From Calliphora vicina (taxonomy: Eukaryota > Arthropoda > Insecta > Diptera > Calliphoridae), in contig NC_088780.1 in NCBI RefSeq assembly GCF_958450345.1, positions 172,130,726-172,194,725 on the forward strand: a stretch of DNA of 64,000 bases, written 5' to 3'. A program made the position numbers and the translations under genes. The first letter of the stretch is position 1. The number at the start of each line of letters is the position of its first letter. Shown here one piece after another: positions 22,441-33,512 of the stretch. A model generated the notes under the pieces. It saw only the letters and a program-made list of their open reading frames with translations. It was not told where the DNA came from and did not search any database.

Positions 22441-22824
22441 GTTAGCTATTTTCAGCAAAATTAATAATTATTGTGCAAATTTTTTACAAATTGACATTAA
22501 CAGTTTTAGAAACGAAAACTGTTAAATAAAAGAAGATAAAATGGCATTTTCTATGAACAAAAAGTGGATAGATTGATAAAATTTGAAGAATCTGGTTAAG
22601 TGTGCCAATAGTTTTGTTCGACGGAATTGGGGAATTTTTCGTCTTTTTATTATTAGTAAATAATATTGCAAAATTGTTGAAATAAAGTTGGTGGTATTTT
22701 GTAGGAAATTCATCAATCTATCTGATAAATATATTTTTTTATTAAAAATGTCAACAATATGGCCTTTAAATCGATCTTAAAGTACAATGAGCATCCTGTG
22801 CCAATACTTAAGTTTGGCACTGTA

Positions 22825-23999
22825 TAGTTCACTGCCGGAGGAATATCAAACAAAATCATATACTATTAAAATGGAACTTAATCGCCAGCGGAGTGGAAAT
22901 TGTGTTTAGAAATTGCAATAGTATCCTCTTTTTGTAAGATAAAAAGCAAAAAGAATTCCTTAAAGTAGGTTTAAAGTAGGGTCGAACCTACTATAAAATT
23001 TTTACATTTAACAATTGTTTATCAAAGGTATTTTAAGCTATTAATCGTTTATGAATACAACTTTATGAAAATTTTCCTATAATTGGTTTATAAACCTTTT
23101 GTAAATGTTTATGCATATGGCTGTACAATTATAATTTAATGACAGTTAACAATTGTAAACAAATGAGGAATTTTGACAGTTGAACGAATTCGGCGAATTC
23201 AAGAATAAAAGTCAGCTGTTCTCGTGAGGTCACCTTATTAGATTCGCCAAATCTAAAACAATCCAAAATGGAATATTCTTTATCATGCTTTTGATTTCTC
23301 CAACATATACAATCAGCGAGAGAGTTTTTTTCCAAGAAAAGTTTTATTAAATCTGAAGAAAAAAATCGTTTAAATTATATTCTTTTTATAAAAGATTATT
23401 TCAGAAGATCTCTTGCTGCAACAACGTAATAATTAAAAAAAAGTCGTTTCCAAAAAATGTCTTTGAATATTTTATGACATTTTACTATTTCTTATATAAA
23501 TTTTCAACAAATCATGCGATTTCAGAAATATAAATAGTAGATGTTAATATCTTTGTAATCTTTATTTAACCCAAATTTTTACTTATGAAATATACGAGAA
23601 AACATGAATTTTAATTTTGATGTTTACAACAAAAAAAAAACACACACAAAACTCTCACAAAAAAATAATTGACTTTTTTGAAAACTATATGAAAGATTAT
23701 AGATCAGCGCATATTTTGTATTACTCAGTTCATAAAACACGGATTTTGAGTTATGACGTTGTTGCAGCAAATACAAAATAATTACAAAACTGATCTCAAA
23801 TACCTTATTTGCTGTTTTTTATGTTTTTGTACACAAAATTCGTTGTTGTATTTTCAATTTAAAATGAAAATAGAAATTATTCGGTTAATCGAATAATTTT
23901 AAATTAACCGATTATTAACCGAATAAATCTAAACCTCGATTAATTATTTGCTCGATTAACCGATTAAACCAGAGACCCGATTAATTGAATACCCTAGTT
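22825..23999. other. Intron spacer with a family I end fragment
   Basis: At about 23211-23255 lies the inverted end of a family I element (GTGAGGTCACCTTATTAGAT then TCGCC). Near 22980 is a fragment of the TATAGGTTCGA-type MITE. At 23880-23990 is a run of ATTAACCGATTA-type imperfect repeats. No coding sequence is supported. Confidence 0.55.
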
Positions 24000-24000
24000 G

Positions 24001-24240
24001 TAACCGAGTGGTTACAATCCAACGAGGTACGTGTTTTGAAGTGGCCTGCCCAATCGCCAGATCTCAATCCCACAGATCTCAATCCCATGTAGATCGTAAA
24101 ATAAGGACCCAAAATTACAACAGGAAGAAAGATTTATCGGGGGCGGTTATAAGGGAATGGCAAAAAGGAGAACATTGACTCTTTAATTGGTTCAATGCAT
24201 CGTCGATGTGTAGCAGGTATAAAAAATACCCAATAAAATA
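24001..24240 (+). pseudogene. Tc1-like transposase C-terminal relic
   Basis: The translation passes through SNEVRVLKWPAQSPDLNP, the third catalytic motif region, then continues with stops to SLIGSMHRRCVAGI, the typical C-terminal end. A short direct duplication (CAGATCTCAATCCCA) disrupts the Glu position. A CCACTGTA-type end follows near 24350. Confidence 0.8.
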
Positions 24241-24533
24241 TTGAGTTATGCAAAGTTTAGACCATATTTGTTAAAATAATACCTAAGTTTCCATTGTTTT
24301 GTCAATGCCATAATAAAGAATAAAGAAAAGTTTCCATTGTTTTGTCAACCACTGTATGTAGCCATTTGGCCAATAACTAATTATATTACAAGTATTCTTA
24401 TTATCTATGAGAACATCCATTACAACTGCCATTGTAAAAGATTATTATTATTAATTATTTTATAAATAATTTTTTTTTATATTTTTTATGTAAACAATTT
24501 TTAAGTAGAAATTTGTAACATGTCCAATAGGCT

Positions 24534-27500
24534 ATGTGTGAATATAAATTCGTATTTAACTAGCACAGACAAAAACCACATTTTTTAACATTGCTCATTT
24601 TACAGTCAACAGAGCACTGTTAATCACTTAACAGTCTTGATAATTGAATTATAATACAAAAATACGTCTGAAATAGGTATCAGAAATAATTTCAGAAACA
24701 ATTTCAGAAATATAAAAAATTAAAAAAAATATTTCAGATGTTTTTTTTTATAATAATATTAAAAAAAAACATTTTGTAAAAAGTCACTTTTATGATGAAG
24801 TTTAGGCGACGAATTTGGAAAAATATGGAGTTGCACACGTAACCCACTATATACGAAGGGTAGTCCAATGGGTCCTAAATGCGACTGCATAAGTCGAATT
24901 TCTGAAATAATTTTGGAATTTGAGAAAAACAGTTTTTAAAAAAAGTATATTTTGAAAAAAGTCACTTTTATGATGAAGTTCAGGCGACGAATTTGGAAAA
25001 ATATGGAGTTGCACACGTAACCCACTATATACGAATGGTAGTCCAATGGGTCCTAAATGCGACTGCATAAGTCGAATTTCTGAAATAATTTTGGAATTTG
25101 AGAAAAACAGTTTTTAAAAAAAGTCACTTTTATGATGAACTTCAGGCGACGAATTTGGAAAAATATGGAGTTGCACACGTAACCCACTATATACGAATGG
25201 TAGTCCAATGGGTCCTAAATGCGACTGCATAAGTCGAATTTCTGAAATAATTTTGGAATTCGAGAAAAACAGTTTTTAAAAAAAGTCTATTTTGAAAAAA
25301 GTCACTTTTATGATGAACTTCAGGCGACGAATTTGGAAAAATATGGAGTTGCACACGTAACCCACTATATACGAATGGTAGTCCAATGGGTCCTAAATGC
25401 GACTGCATAAGTCGAATTTCTGAAATAATTTTGGAATTTGAGAAAAACAGTTTTTAAAAAAAGTATATTTTGAAAAAAGTCACTTTTATGATGAAGTTCA
25501 GGCGACGAATTTGGAAAAATATGGAGTTGCACACGTAACCCACTATATACGAATGGTAGTCCAATGGGTCCTAAATGCGAATGCATAAGTCGAATTTCTG
25601 AAATAATTTCGGAATTTGAGAAAAACAGTTTTTAAAAAAACTCTATTTTGAAAAAAGTCACTTTTATGATGAACTTCAGGCGACGAATTTGGAAAAATAT
25701 GGAGTTGCACACGTAACCCACTATATACGAATGGTAGTCCAATGGGTCCTAAATGCGACTGCATAAGTCGAATTTCTGAAATAATTTTGGAATTTGAGAA
25801 AAACTGTTTTTAAAAAAAGTCTATTTTGAAAAAAGTCACTTTTATGATAAACTTCAGGCGACGAATTTGGAAAAATATGGAGTTGCACACGTAACCCACT
25901 ATATACGAATGGTAGTCCAATGGGTCCTAAATGCTACTGCATAAGTCGAATTTCTGAAATAATTTTGGAATTTGAGAAAAACAGTTTTTAAAAAAAGTCT
26001 ATTTTGAAAAAAGTCACTTTTATGATGAAGTTCAGGCGACGAATTTGGAAAAATATGGAGTTGCACACGTAACCCACTATATACGAATGGTAGTCCAATG
26101 GGTCCTAAATGCGACTGCATAAGTCGAATTTCTGAAATAATTTTGGAATTTGAGAAAAACTGTTTTTAAAAAAAGTCTATTTTGAAAAAAGTCACTTTTA
26201 TGATGAAGTTCAGGCGACGAATTTGAAAAAATATGGAGTTGCACACGACTTTTTTCAAAATAGACTTTTTTTAAAAACAGTTTTTCTCAAATTCCAAAAT
26301 TATTTCAGAAATTCGACTTATGCAGTCGCATTTAGGACCCATTGGACTACCATTCGTATATAGTGGGTTACGTGTGCAACTCCATATTTTTCCAAATTCG
26401 TCGCCTGAACTTCATCATAAAAGTGACTTTTTTCAAAATAGACTTTTTTTAAAAACTGTTTTTCTCAAATTCCAAAATTATTTCAGAAATTCGACTTATG
26501 CAGTCGCCTTTAGGACCCATTGGACTACCATTCGTATATAGTGGGTTACGTGTGCAACTCCATATTTTTCCAAATTCGTCGCCTGAACTTCATCATTAAA
26601 GTGACTTTTTTCAAAATAGACTTTTTTTAAAAACAGTTTTTCTCAAATTCCAAAATTATTTCAGAAATTCGACTTATGCAGTCGCATTTAGGACCCATTG
26701 GACTACCATTCGTATATTGTGGGTTACGTGTGCAACTCCATATTTTTCCAAATTCGTCGCCTGAACTTCATCATAAAAGTGACTTTTTTCAAAATAGACT
26801 TTTTTTAAAAACTGTTTTTCTCAAATTCCAAAATTATTTCAGAAATTCGACTTATGCAGTCGCATTTAGGACCCATTGGACTACCATTCGTATATAGTGG
26901 GTTACGTGTGCAACTCCATATTTTTCCAAATTCGTCGCCTGAAGTTCATCATAAAAGTGACTTTTTTTAAAAACTGTTTTTCTCAAATTCCAAAATTATT
27001 TCAGAAATTCGACTTATGCAGTCGCATTTAGGACCCATTGGACTACCATTCGTATATAGTGGGTTACGTGTGCAACTCCATATTTTTCCAAATTCGTCGC
27101 CTGAACTTCATCATAAAAGTGACTTTTTTCAAAATAGACTTTTTTTAAAAACTGTTTTTCTCAAATTCCAAAATTATTTCAGAAATTCGACTTATGCAGT
27201 CGCATTTAGGACCCATTGGACTACCCTTCGTATATAGTGGGTTACGTGTGCAACTCCATATTTTTCCAAATTCGTCGCCTAAACTTCATCATAAAAGTGA
27301 CTTTTTACAAAATGTTTTTTTTTAATATTATAAAAAAAACATCTGAAATATTTTTTTTAATTTTTTATATTTCTGAAATTGTTTCTGAAATTATTTCTGA
27401 TACCTATTTCAGACGTATTTTTGTATTATAATTCAATTATCAAGACTGTTAAGTGATTAACAGTGCTCTGTTGACTGTAAAATGAGCAATGTTAAAAAAT

Positions 27501-27548
27501 GTGGTTTTTGTCTGTGCTAGTTAAATACGAATTTATCTTCACACACAT
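24534..27548. mobile_element. Foldback-like transposon with tandem-repeat arms, 9-bp target duplication
   Basis: The 3015-bp unit is flanked by the exact 9-bp repeat CAATAGGCT (24525-24533 and 27549-27557). Termini ATGTGTGAATATAAATTCGT and their complement lead into about 230 bp of unique inverted sequence per arm (AACAGTCTTGATAATTGAAT region). Then come inverted arrays of about 178-bp units: roughly eight on the left (24780-26248) and six on the right (26248-27310). The unit contains CACGTAACCCACTATATACG and GGTCCTAAATGCGACTGCAT. Arm tandem repeats plus 9-bp duplications match Foldback elements of Drosophila; MULE-like origin is the alternative. The repeated 73-residue frames are translations of the unit. 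Confidence 0.92.
24780..27310. repeat. Inverted arrays of about 178-bp units (arms of the Foldback-like element)
   Basis: Units repeat every 178 bp, or 162 bp when the CTATTTTGAAAAAAGT block is missing. Two arrays meet head to head near 26248. Units differ by only a few bases within and between arms, which suggests recent amplification or gene conversion. Confidence 0.95.
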
Positions 27549-27557
27549 CAATAGGCT

Positions 27558-29176
27558 GTAGAAAATAAATAAATAAAAAAAAAAATAGAAGATAAATGGG
27601 GAGAATTTTCAAAACGTAAAATAAAAGTTCCTCATCAAAATTCAAGTAAAATTATTAGTCTCACTTTCTTTTAGGAGTAAAAACACTAAATAAACTTATC
27701 AGGCCTGTTCTGAAATCCACGTGATTTTAAAAAAGAAAACATTGTTCAAAAAAACTGTTATCAATAAACTTAAAAATAAATTAATTTCGATTTTAAATAC
27801 ATAGTTAGGCCGTTTAACTTATCAAAATTTTAAACATAATTAAGCTTAATCAATGTTTAAATATTTTTTTTGTATGAAAAGAATATATTTAAACATTGAT
27901 TATGCCTAAACTATTTTTAAAATTTTGATAAGTTACCAGACCTTAGTTAAATTTTATAAATTAATTATATTTTTCGTCAAATTAATTATATTTGTTACTC
28001 TGGCAAGCTACTTTGTATTGTCCAACAACTAAATCAGAAATAGAAAATATCAAAAATGAACTAACTTTTTACAGCAGCACTGATTATAAGTACTTAACGG
28101 TATACTTTGTTCTTAACTACATAAGTTGTTGCTTCTATGTTATAATTGCTTTTGTTCTAAAATAATACAATTTTGTTTTATTCATTTATTTTGAACAACA
28201 TAGCCTATTGGCCATAACCGGTTATAAATTTCTACTTAAAATTGTACTTTTTTTCTTAATTGTACTTATTGCCATGGATGCAACTCCATGTACTGTTTTT
28301 GATGATTTCATATCTGACATTAAATAAACAATAAATAAATATTAACCTACCAACACCTAATGTGAAAGTAACTTGAGTTTTTTGGAATACTTTGTGGCGG
28401 CATAAAATACATGCTATTTAATAATGTGATGCAAATAATGAATAACAAATAATAAATCAAAACAGAAGATTTTAAAAATTGCCCCTAAAAGCTAATTGAA
28501 AAATATATGCATACATATGTATATAAAATAATAGATCAAAACAAACGAAAAAGGTGTCGCAAAGAATTGCAAAACACATGACAAAAGAAAATCCCAAATA
28601 AAACTACATATATATTGCTAATCAGAACACTAACAAAAATCTCTGTCAAAACACTAACACATAAGTGATAATGTTTATTTTTTAGGCGCGTTTTTCCATT
28701 TTCGATTCTTACTTATTTCGTTATGCAAAAACAAATCTTTCAATGTATTTTTTCGTCATTAGCGGTGATAAATGAAAAAATAAAAACAATTGAAGATTTT
28801 TTTGGCGCCTTTTTCGGAAAAATAACTTAGTACCTATAGAAATAAAAATATTTGAAATTTGAAACATAGTTTTTATAAATACGTATATCTAATTTTGGAA
28901 TGCTAAACTAAAATATGGCTTGTATAATTCCCGTATATTTCTATTTATAATCAACTAAAATATATTAGCGGTGATTAAACTAAAAAAATTAGAATTTTGC
29001 AACTCATTTTATAATCTTGCAAACATCCTTAAACATTAAAATAACAAATGATAGGTATATTAAGAGCTTAACTTCCATAAATTTTTTCTCTATTTTAAAT
29101 GTTGGACTATGACAGATATATTGATGCATCAATAATGTATGTAAATTATTTGGGGCCTTCAGGACAAGACGGAATA
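27558..29176. other. Intron spacer with one small inverted repeat
   Basis: At 27816-27935, AACTTATCAAAATTTTAAA and its inverted partner bound a roughly 120-bp hairpin, perhaps a small MITE. Near 28199-28245 is a half copy of a TAGCCTATTGGCC-type end, also present in inverted form at 24356-24533. Nothing coding is supported. Confidence 0.5.
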
Positions 29177-29706
29177 CAGTACGGGCTCGATTTGCGCAAC
29201 TGAAAGGAAATCGAGGTTGTTGCGATATTCGAAATGTTGCAATAAGCAACCTATTATTTTTTATTCTTTTTTTAACAAAAACATGCAATTTAATTAACAA
29301 AAAGTAATTAATTCATTTATTAAACAAAACAAAGTAAAAATAATGGTGTAAATAAATATAATATGTACTCGAATAAATAAAAAAATATTTTAATAAAAAA
29401 TAACTGTGAATAAACAGCCAAAACTCTATGAGAGCAGTGTCGTCGTGAAAGTATTTTTTAGGTGCCTATGATTTGACAAATAGTTTTGAATTACGCTTCC
29501 GATTAAAAAACAAGCAGAATAAATAGAGAAGAGAATAGAATAACTTCTGAATAATATTACATATGAAAAAATAAATAAAGTTGCATTTATCGCGTCTGTT
29601 TTTTTGAAAAAGTTGCAGTTATAAAGACTGTAATGTTAAAAAATAGGCTGTTGCGCTAATCGGTCAGTTGCAATAATAGGTAGTTGCACAAATCGAGCCC
29701 GTACTG
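29177..29706. mobile_element. MITE with CAGTACGGGCTCGATTTG termini (copy 2)
   Basis: Same family as 21284-21789, here 530 bp with TA on both sides. It shares the internal GTTGCGATATT, AGCAGTGTCGTCGTGAAAGT and TTGCGCTAATCGGTCAGTTG blocks. Confidence 0.93.
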
Positions 29707-30039
29707 TATATGTATGTATATTTGTGGAATGACGAATAATATTAACAATATGACACTTTAAGCATGTAGACAAAGTCTCCAAAATCGAAATTAAATCCTA
29801 TAATAACAAAAACAAAATACATGTAAATGTGGTGCTACAGGGCACCTACAATGTGTTAAAATCTTCAAGAATATCGGTTTGCATCAGATTATGCCGTATA
29901 ACGATTTTTTGTCCGTATATAAGTTCGGTTTCGGGATGAGAACCCCGTTTTCGGCCTGATTCTATTCGTTCGTTGGCTTTTATGTCATAGTTTTATAACT
30001 TAATTCTTCCATTTATTTATCGTAAATCGGAACAAATCT

Positions 30040-30450
30040 AGATCTCCGTAACAGTTTATATTTTCATAATTTGTTTTTCTGTTAACATTCACATATTCTG
30101 TATTGTCGGTCTTCGGCCGGGTGAAGGGAATTTTAACTCTGGGGTGTATCTGAAGTACTGTCATATAAATTCAAAAAGGAATTTTTGGTTCACAATATTA
30201 ATAAAATGTACCATATTATATATCATATTAAAGGTATTGTGAAGCACTATTCAATGATACCCATAACGATCAGTTTGTTTTCCAAATATATGAGAAATGT
30301 ACTATTATATGTATTGACTTTATATAACTCTTAAACTAAGAGAGAGCTGGCATAAATATTAACGTTTTTGTGCTTCTAATTATGAGAGCTATCAACACCA
30401 AAAAAATTATAAAAATGCAAGCTGTTTCGCTGATCTTGATTTATACCCAA
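30040..30450 (-). repeat. Dispersed repeat T, copy 1
   Basis: On the minus strand this block matches 56212-56690 over about 400 bp. Shared blocks include AGATCAGCGAAACAGCTTGC, AACTGATCGTTATGGGTATC and a GC-rich CTTCACCCGGC...GGCCGG hairpin next to CAATACAGAA. No terminal repeats are evident. It may be a SINE-like or Helitron-derived unit. Confidence 0.75.
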
Positions 30451-30667
30451 AAGTAATTATATATATTTTTTTATTTTGAAAAATGGGCGAGGTTTTTGTT
30501 TCAAAAAAAAAACGGAAACAAGAGCTTTCGCAAATATGGCATATTGATATGACCAACATTTGGTTACAGCGCTGCCCTAATGGACATATGTATATGAAAA
30601 GCAATGTTCGGTCTATAAAAGCAGCACGTAGTATACCTCAAGTAAAATGATATATTGATTTACGTAC

Positions 30668-31247
30668 CTTTTAGAAGGGATTGTCTAGTGTAGGGCTTCT
30701 GGCGCTCAGCTGCTGGCAATAGGGAAAGTGAGTATTCGCAACATCTACGAGTAACCTTGGAACCACTTTTTGTCTCGTTGGGAATTGTCTCATTTGGTGG
30801 ATTCATATCTAAAGATGTTCGATTAAGTCCATGCTCTTCAATTTGCAAACGTTGTTCGTGTTGCCTCAACTCTAGTTCAATCAAAGTGGGAATTTGGGTG
30901 AGAGGCTTTGCGGGGTTGTTTGTGGTTTGGTTGGTATAATTTTTATCTGTAGGTTGCTGTTGTCGTTCTTTTTCATTTGTTGGTTTTGAATTAATTGTAT
31001 CAAAGTTGTATCTTTGTAAAACATATGAACGTTGTCGTTCAGCTTCTTGCTGGTAGAGATTTTTCATTTCTAGTGGGTCGGGTGCTCCAAATAAATTGCG
31101 ACTAATACCCTTTATTTTGGCGGCTGGAGGATGTATAGAGTTCACAAGGCTGTTCGAAGTATTTGCTGCGGCAAGGCTAGTAGATGATCGTGGTAAACCC
31201 ATCAACGGCGCACGACATGGGAAAAATTCGACACTACTAGCTGTCAT
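30668..31247 (-). CDS. dap: CDK inhibitor of the p21/p27 (CDI) family, dacapo homologue, first coding exon
   Basis: The product should bind and block cyclin E-Cdk2 in the nucleus and help cells leave the cycle. The ATG at 31247 opens 193 codons plus one base. The CDI domain is at about residues 45-90: SRNLFGAPDP (cyclin-binding RNLFG at 50-54) then EAERQRSYVLQRYNFDTINSKP, where RYNFD matches the WNFDF kinase-binding block of vertebrate p27. The rest is low-complexity Gln/Asn/Thr-rich sequence. The exon ends SLLPAAERQKPYTRQSLLK before a strong donor GTACGT at 30667, in phase 1. Without splicing the frame stops two codons later. The best partner exon is 13872-14185, 16.5 kb away across a transposon-filled intron. 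Confidence 0.85.
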
Positions 31248-31939
31248 TTTTTGTTAGATATTGGTAATTAGTTTAATTTTATTTGTCACTTTTTTTTTAT
31301 TTATATCACCTTTATATTCAACATTCGTTTACTTGATGTCATTACTTTGTGTATTTATTTGATCTCTTTTAAGACACAACAATTGTGATCTAACAATATT
31401 TTCAAGTTTGTAAATTTAAAAAAAGATAAAGAATAGATTTTTTATTATTTATTTTCGTTTTACGCGTCTTTTATTATCGCTCCAACATTAATACACACAT
31501 TCTTGTTTCAAGTCAATTTGCGAATAGCTATATTAATTTTCAGCATATACTGTACTTTTCGTGATTTTTCATTTTGTTTTTTTGTGTATACTTGTATTAG
31601 GGGCATTATTAACAGGATGGTGTTAGTATCACAACAACAGGAATATTGTTATTGAAAACATTGCTGTCAAATTATACTGCTGTTTCTATTACTTTTGGGT
31701 ACATTATTTAATTACCAACAAAAAACACAAGTAAATTTGACAGTTGTATTCAACAACATGAAAAAAAAATCTATACGACTGTCGCCACCCAGTGAATTTA
31801 CCATGTTTGTATCAGTCTTTTTCATTCGCACTTAAGTCGTTCAATCATATTGTTTATTCTTTTTTTAGCTATTTGATCAGTGACGGTAATTTTGCGATTT
31901 TTTTTTGTCAAATCATGCGACTTTGTAACTACGCCCGTC
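31248..31939. other. Upstream region of the dacapo-like gene
   Basis: AT-rich 5' flank, presumably holding the promoter and 5' UTR. No specific regulatory site is convincing by eye. Confidence 0.45.
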
Positions 31940-32423
31940 CAAAGTAAATTAATAAAGTCTGCTTTTACGCAAGTTTACTTGAAGCAAGTCTCGTCGATTC
32001 CCTTTTCGTCTGTTTCCACACAGCAAGTCTGTGAGCAATTTTGTATGGAAAAACCTAATAGACGCCATATTGAAAATGAGAAAACAAAAGAAATTTGAAG
32101 AGACTTGCCAGTACAAGCAAGTGTGTACCCCTCTTCTTTCTTCTTGGCTCATTCTCCTATAAACTCTAGACTTGCGCAAGAAAAATTGCCCTGTGTAAAA
32201 GCAGACAAAGAAGCGACAGTACTACAACAAATACAACATTTACAAAAAACCACAAGCAATTTTGTTTTTGGTTTAAGGTCTGAGCTGTCAAACTTGCCTG
32301 TTGTTTTTGCTTTTGGGCTTGTTGTATTTTTTGCACACAAGTGAATTGACAGTTCAGAGTCTGAACTTCAGACTGAATAAAAGAAATAGTCAGCTGTTCT
32401 ACTGAGTCTATTAATTTACTTTG
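31940..32423. mobile_element. CAAAGT-type MITE (family J, copy 2) with a nested family Q element
   Basis: It begins CAAAGTAAATTAATAAAG and ends TTAATTTACTTTG, with flanks CGCCCGTC and CGACCGTC (7 of 8 identical). Normal family J sequence (GCGACAGTACTACAACAAAT onward) resumes after the inserted element. Confidence 0.9.
31959..32206. mobile_element. Family Q MITE, copy 2 (nested)
   Basis: TCTGCTTTTACGCAAGTT on the left and CCCTGTGTAAAAGCAGA on the right are inverted ends. It splits family J copy 2, with a possible AAAG duplication. The body matches 12351-12556 in inverted orientation. Confidence 0.8.
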
Positions 32424-32473
32424 CGACCGTCCAAGGCGTAATACCACAAAGTATGATACCACAAGGTGACAGC

Positions 32474-32663
32474 CAAGGTTCATTTAATAAGGGTCATCGG
32501 GAACACAGCTGATTATAGAAATAGCACGCGATAATGCCAAACTACACATATAAAAAATATTCGCCAGTACGCATTTATGTCAAACTCCATATAAAAAAAA
32601 TTTGTGAATTCGCCTGTATTTATTTCAATTCGCCACTACTGTCACCTTGTTAAATACGCCTTG
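32474..32663. mobile_element. Family I MITE
   Basis: CAAGGTTCATTTAATAAGGG to GTTAAATACGCCTTG, 190 bp, with the AATCAGCTG and GAATTCGCCTGTATTTATTT family blocks. A stray CCACAAAGTAT fragment of family P lies just outside at about 32454. Confidence 0.85.
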
Positions 32664-32671
32664 CAACAAAC

Positions 32672-32901
32672 CAAAGTAAATTAATAAAGTAGACTCAGTA
32701 GAACAGCTGACTATTTTTTTTACTTTGGTCTGAACTGTCAATTCACTTGTGGTTGTTGTGGCGAAAAATACAAGCCCAAAAGCAAAAACAACAACAGGCA
32801 ACTTTGACAGCTCAGACCTTAAACCAAAAACAAAATTGCTTGTGGTTTTTGTAAATGTTGTATTTGTTGTAGTAGTGTCGCTACTTTATTAATTTACTTT
32901 G
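32672..32901. mobile_element. Family J MITE, copy 3
   Basis: The 230-bp element runs from CAAAGTAAATTAATAAAGTA to its inverted partner. No clean 8-bp duplication is visible. The sequence to the right, GTTTAAGGTCTGAGC, is itself internal family J sequence, so this is a rearranged cluster. Confidence 0.88.
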
Positions 32902-32916
32902 GTTTAAGGTCTGAGC

Positions 32917-33091
32917 CAAGGCGTATTTAACAAGGTGACAGCAGTGGCGAATTGAAATAAATACAGGCGAATTCACTTACTTTTTATATATAGAGTTTGA
33001 CGGATATTTTTTATATATGTAGTTTGACATTTGTGCGTGCTATTTCTATAATCAGCTGTGCTGTCGATGGCACCTTATTAAATGCACCTTG
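32917..33091. mobile_element. Family I MITE inserted in family J sequence
   Basis: Exact 8-bp duplications GTCTGAGC flank CAAGGCGTATTTAACAAGGT...AAATGCACCTTG. The duplicated octamer belongs to the internal family J sequence (TTTAAGGTCTGAGCTGTC), so here I has inserted into J, the reverse of 19160. Confidence 0.92.
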
Positions 33092-33512
33092 GTCTGAGCT
33101 GTCAAAGTTGCCTGTTGTTCTTTTTGAAATTAGCCTAATTCGACTGCAGCGGCAAAAGCAATCGTGTGGTCGTGTAGCTGTGCTGTCGTCAAAAGAATCG
33201 TCTTCATATATACGTATGTATGTATTCTAATTTTGACGGATTGCAGTTGGTAGCTGCTGTCTTCAATGTGTTCCATGCATAAATTGACAAAAATCTATCT
33301 ATTCTGGATTATGTTTCAAACCAGAGTTCGAAAATATAGGGAATTTTTTTAAGATATCGAAAAAAGTACCATTATTTACCCAATTTTACAACTTTCAATC
33401 GATTTCCGGCACGTGTACTAGTTATCCGATTGCACTTAAATTTTGCAGTAGTTAGTTTTAGCTGCTAATGAACAAAATAAGACCCATCCAAAGCAAATGT
33501 ATTTTTGAAGGG
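33092..33512. other. Spacer, nothing recognised
   Basis: Contains a residual piece of family J (GAGCTGTCAAAGTTGCCTGT). No coding feature is supported. Confidence 0.45.

Larger units (their letters stand above)
20679..22822 (-). mobile_element. Defective Tc1-like transposon interrupted by a MITE
   Basis: TA flanks both ends (20677-20678 and 22823-22824). Terminal repeats starting CAGTGCCGAACTTAAGTATT pair over about 65 bp. Without the inserted 506-bp MITE and its duplicated TA, the element is about 1.64 kb, the normal Tc1 length. The termini are related to those of the relic at 11016. Confidence 0.93.

Noticed and set aside
19443..23255. One large composite transposon bounded by inverted CAAGGCGAATCTAATAAGG ends
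   Set aside because: The two ends match in inverted orientation, but the interior similarity is weak and these ends are common family I termini, so independent insertions are the simpler reading.
24847..27237. Series of identical 73-residue frames on both strands
   Set aside because: They are the translation of the 178-bp repeat unit of the Foldback-like element and change strand with the arm orientation, so they are not genes.
24780..27310. CRISPR-like regular repeats
   Set aside because: Units are 178 bp with no short-repeat and unique-spacer alternation, and they are inverted about a centre. This is a transposon arm in a eukaryotic genome.
29004..29300. 98-residue minus-strand frame
   Set aside because: It overlaps the end of the CAGTACGGGCTCG MITE and has no recognisable motif.
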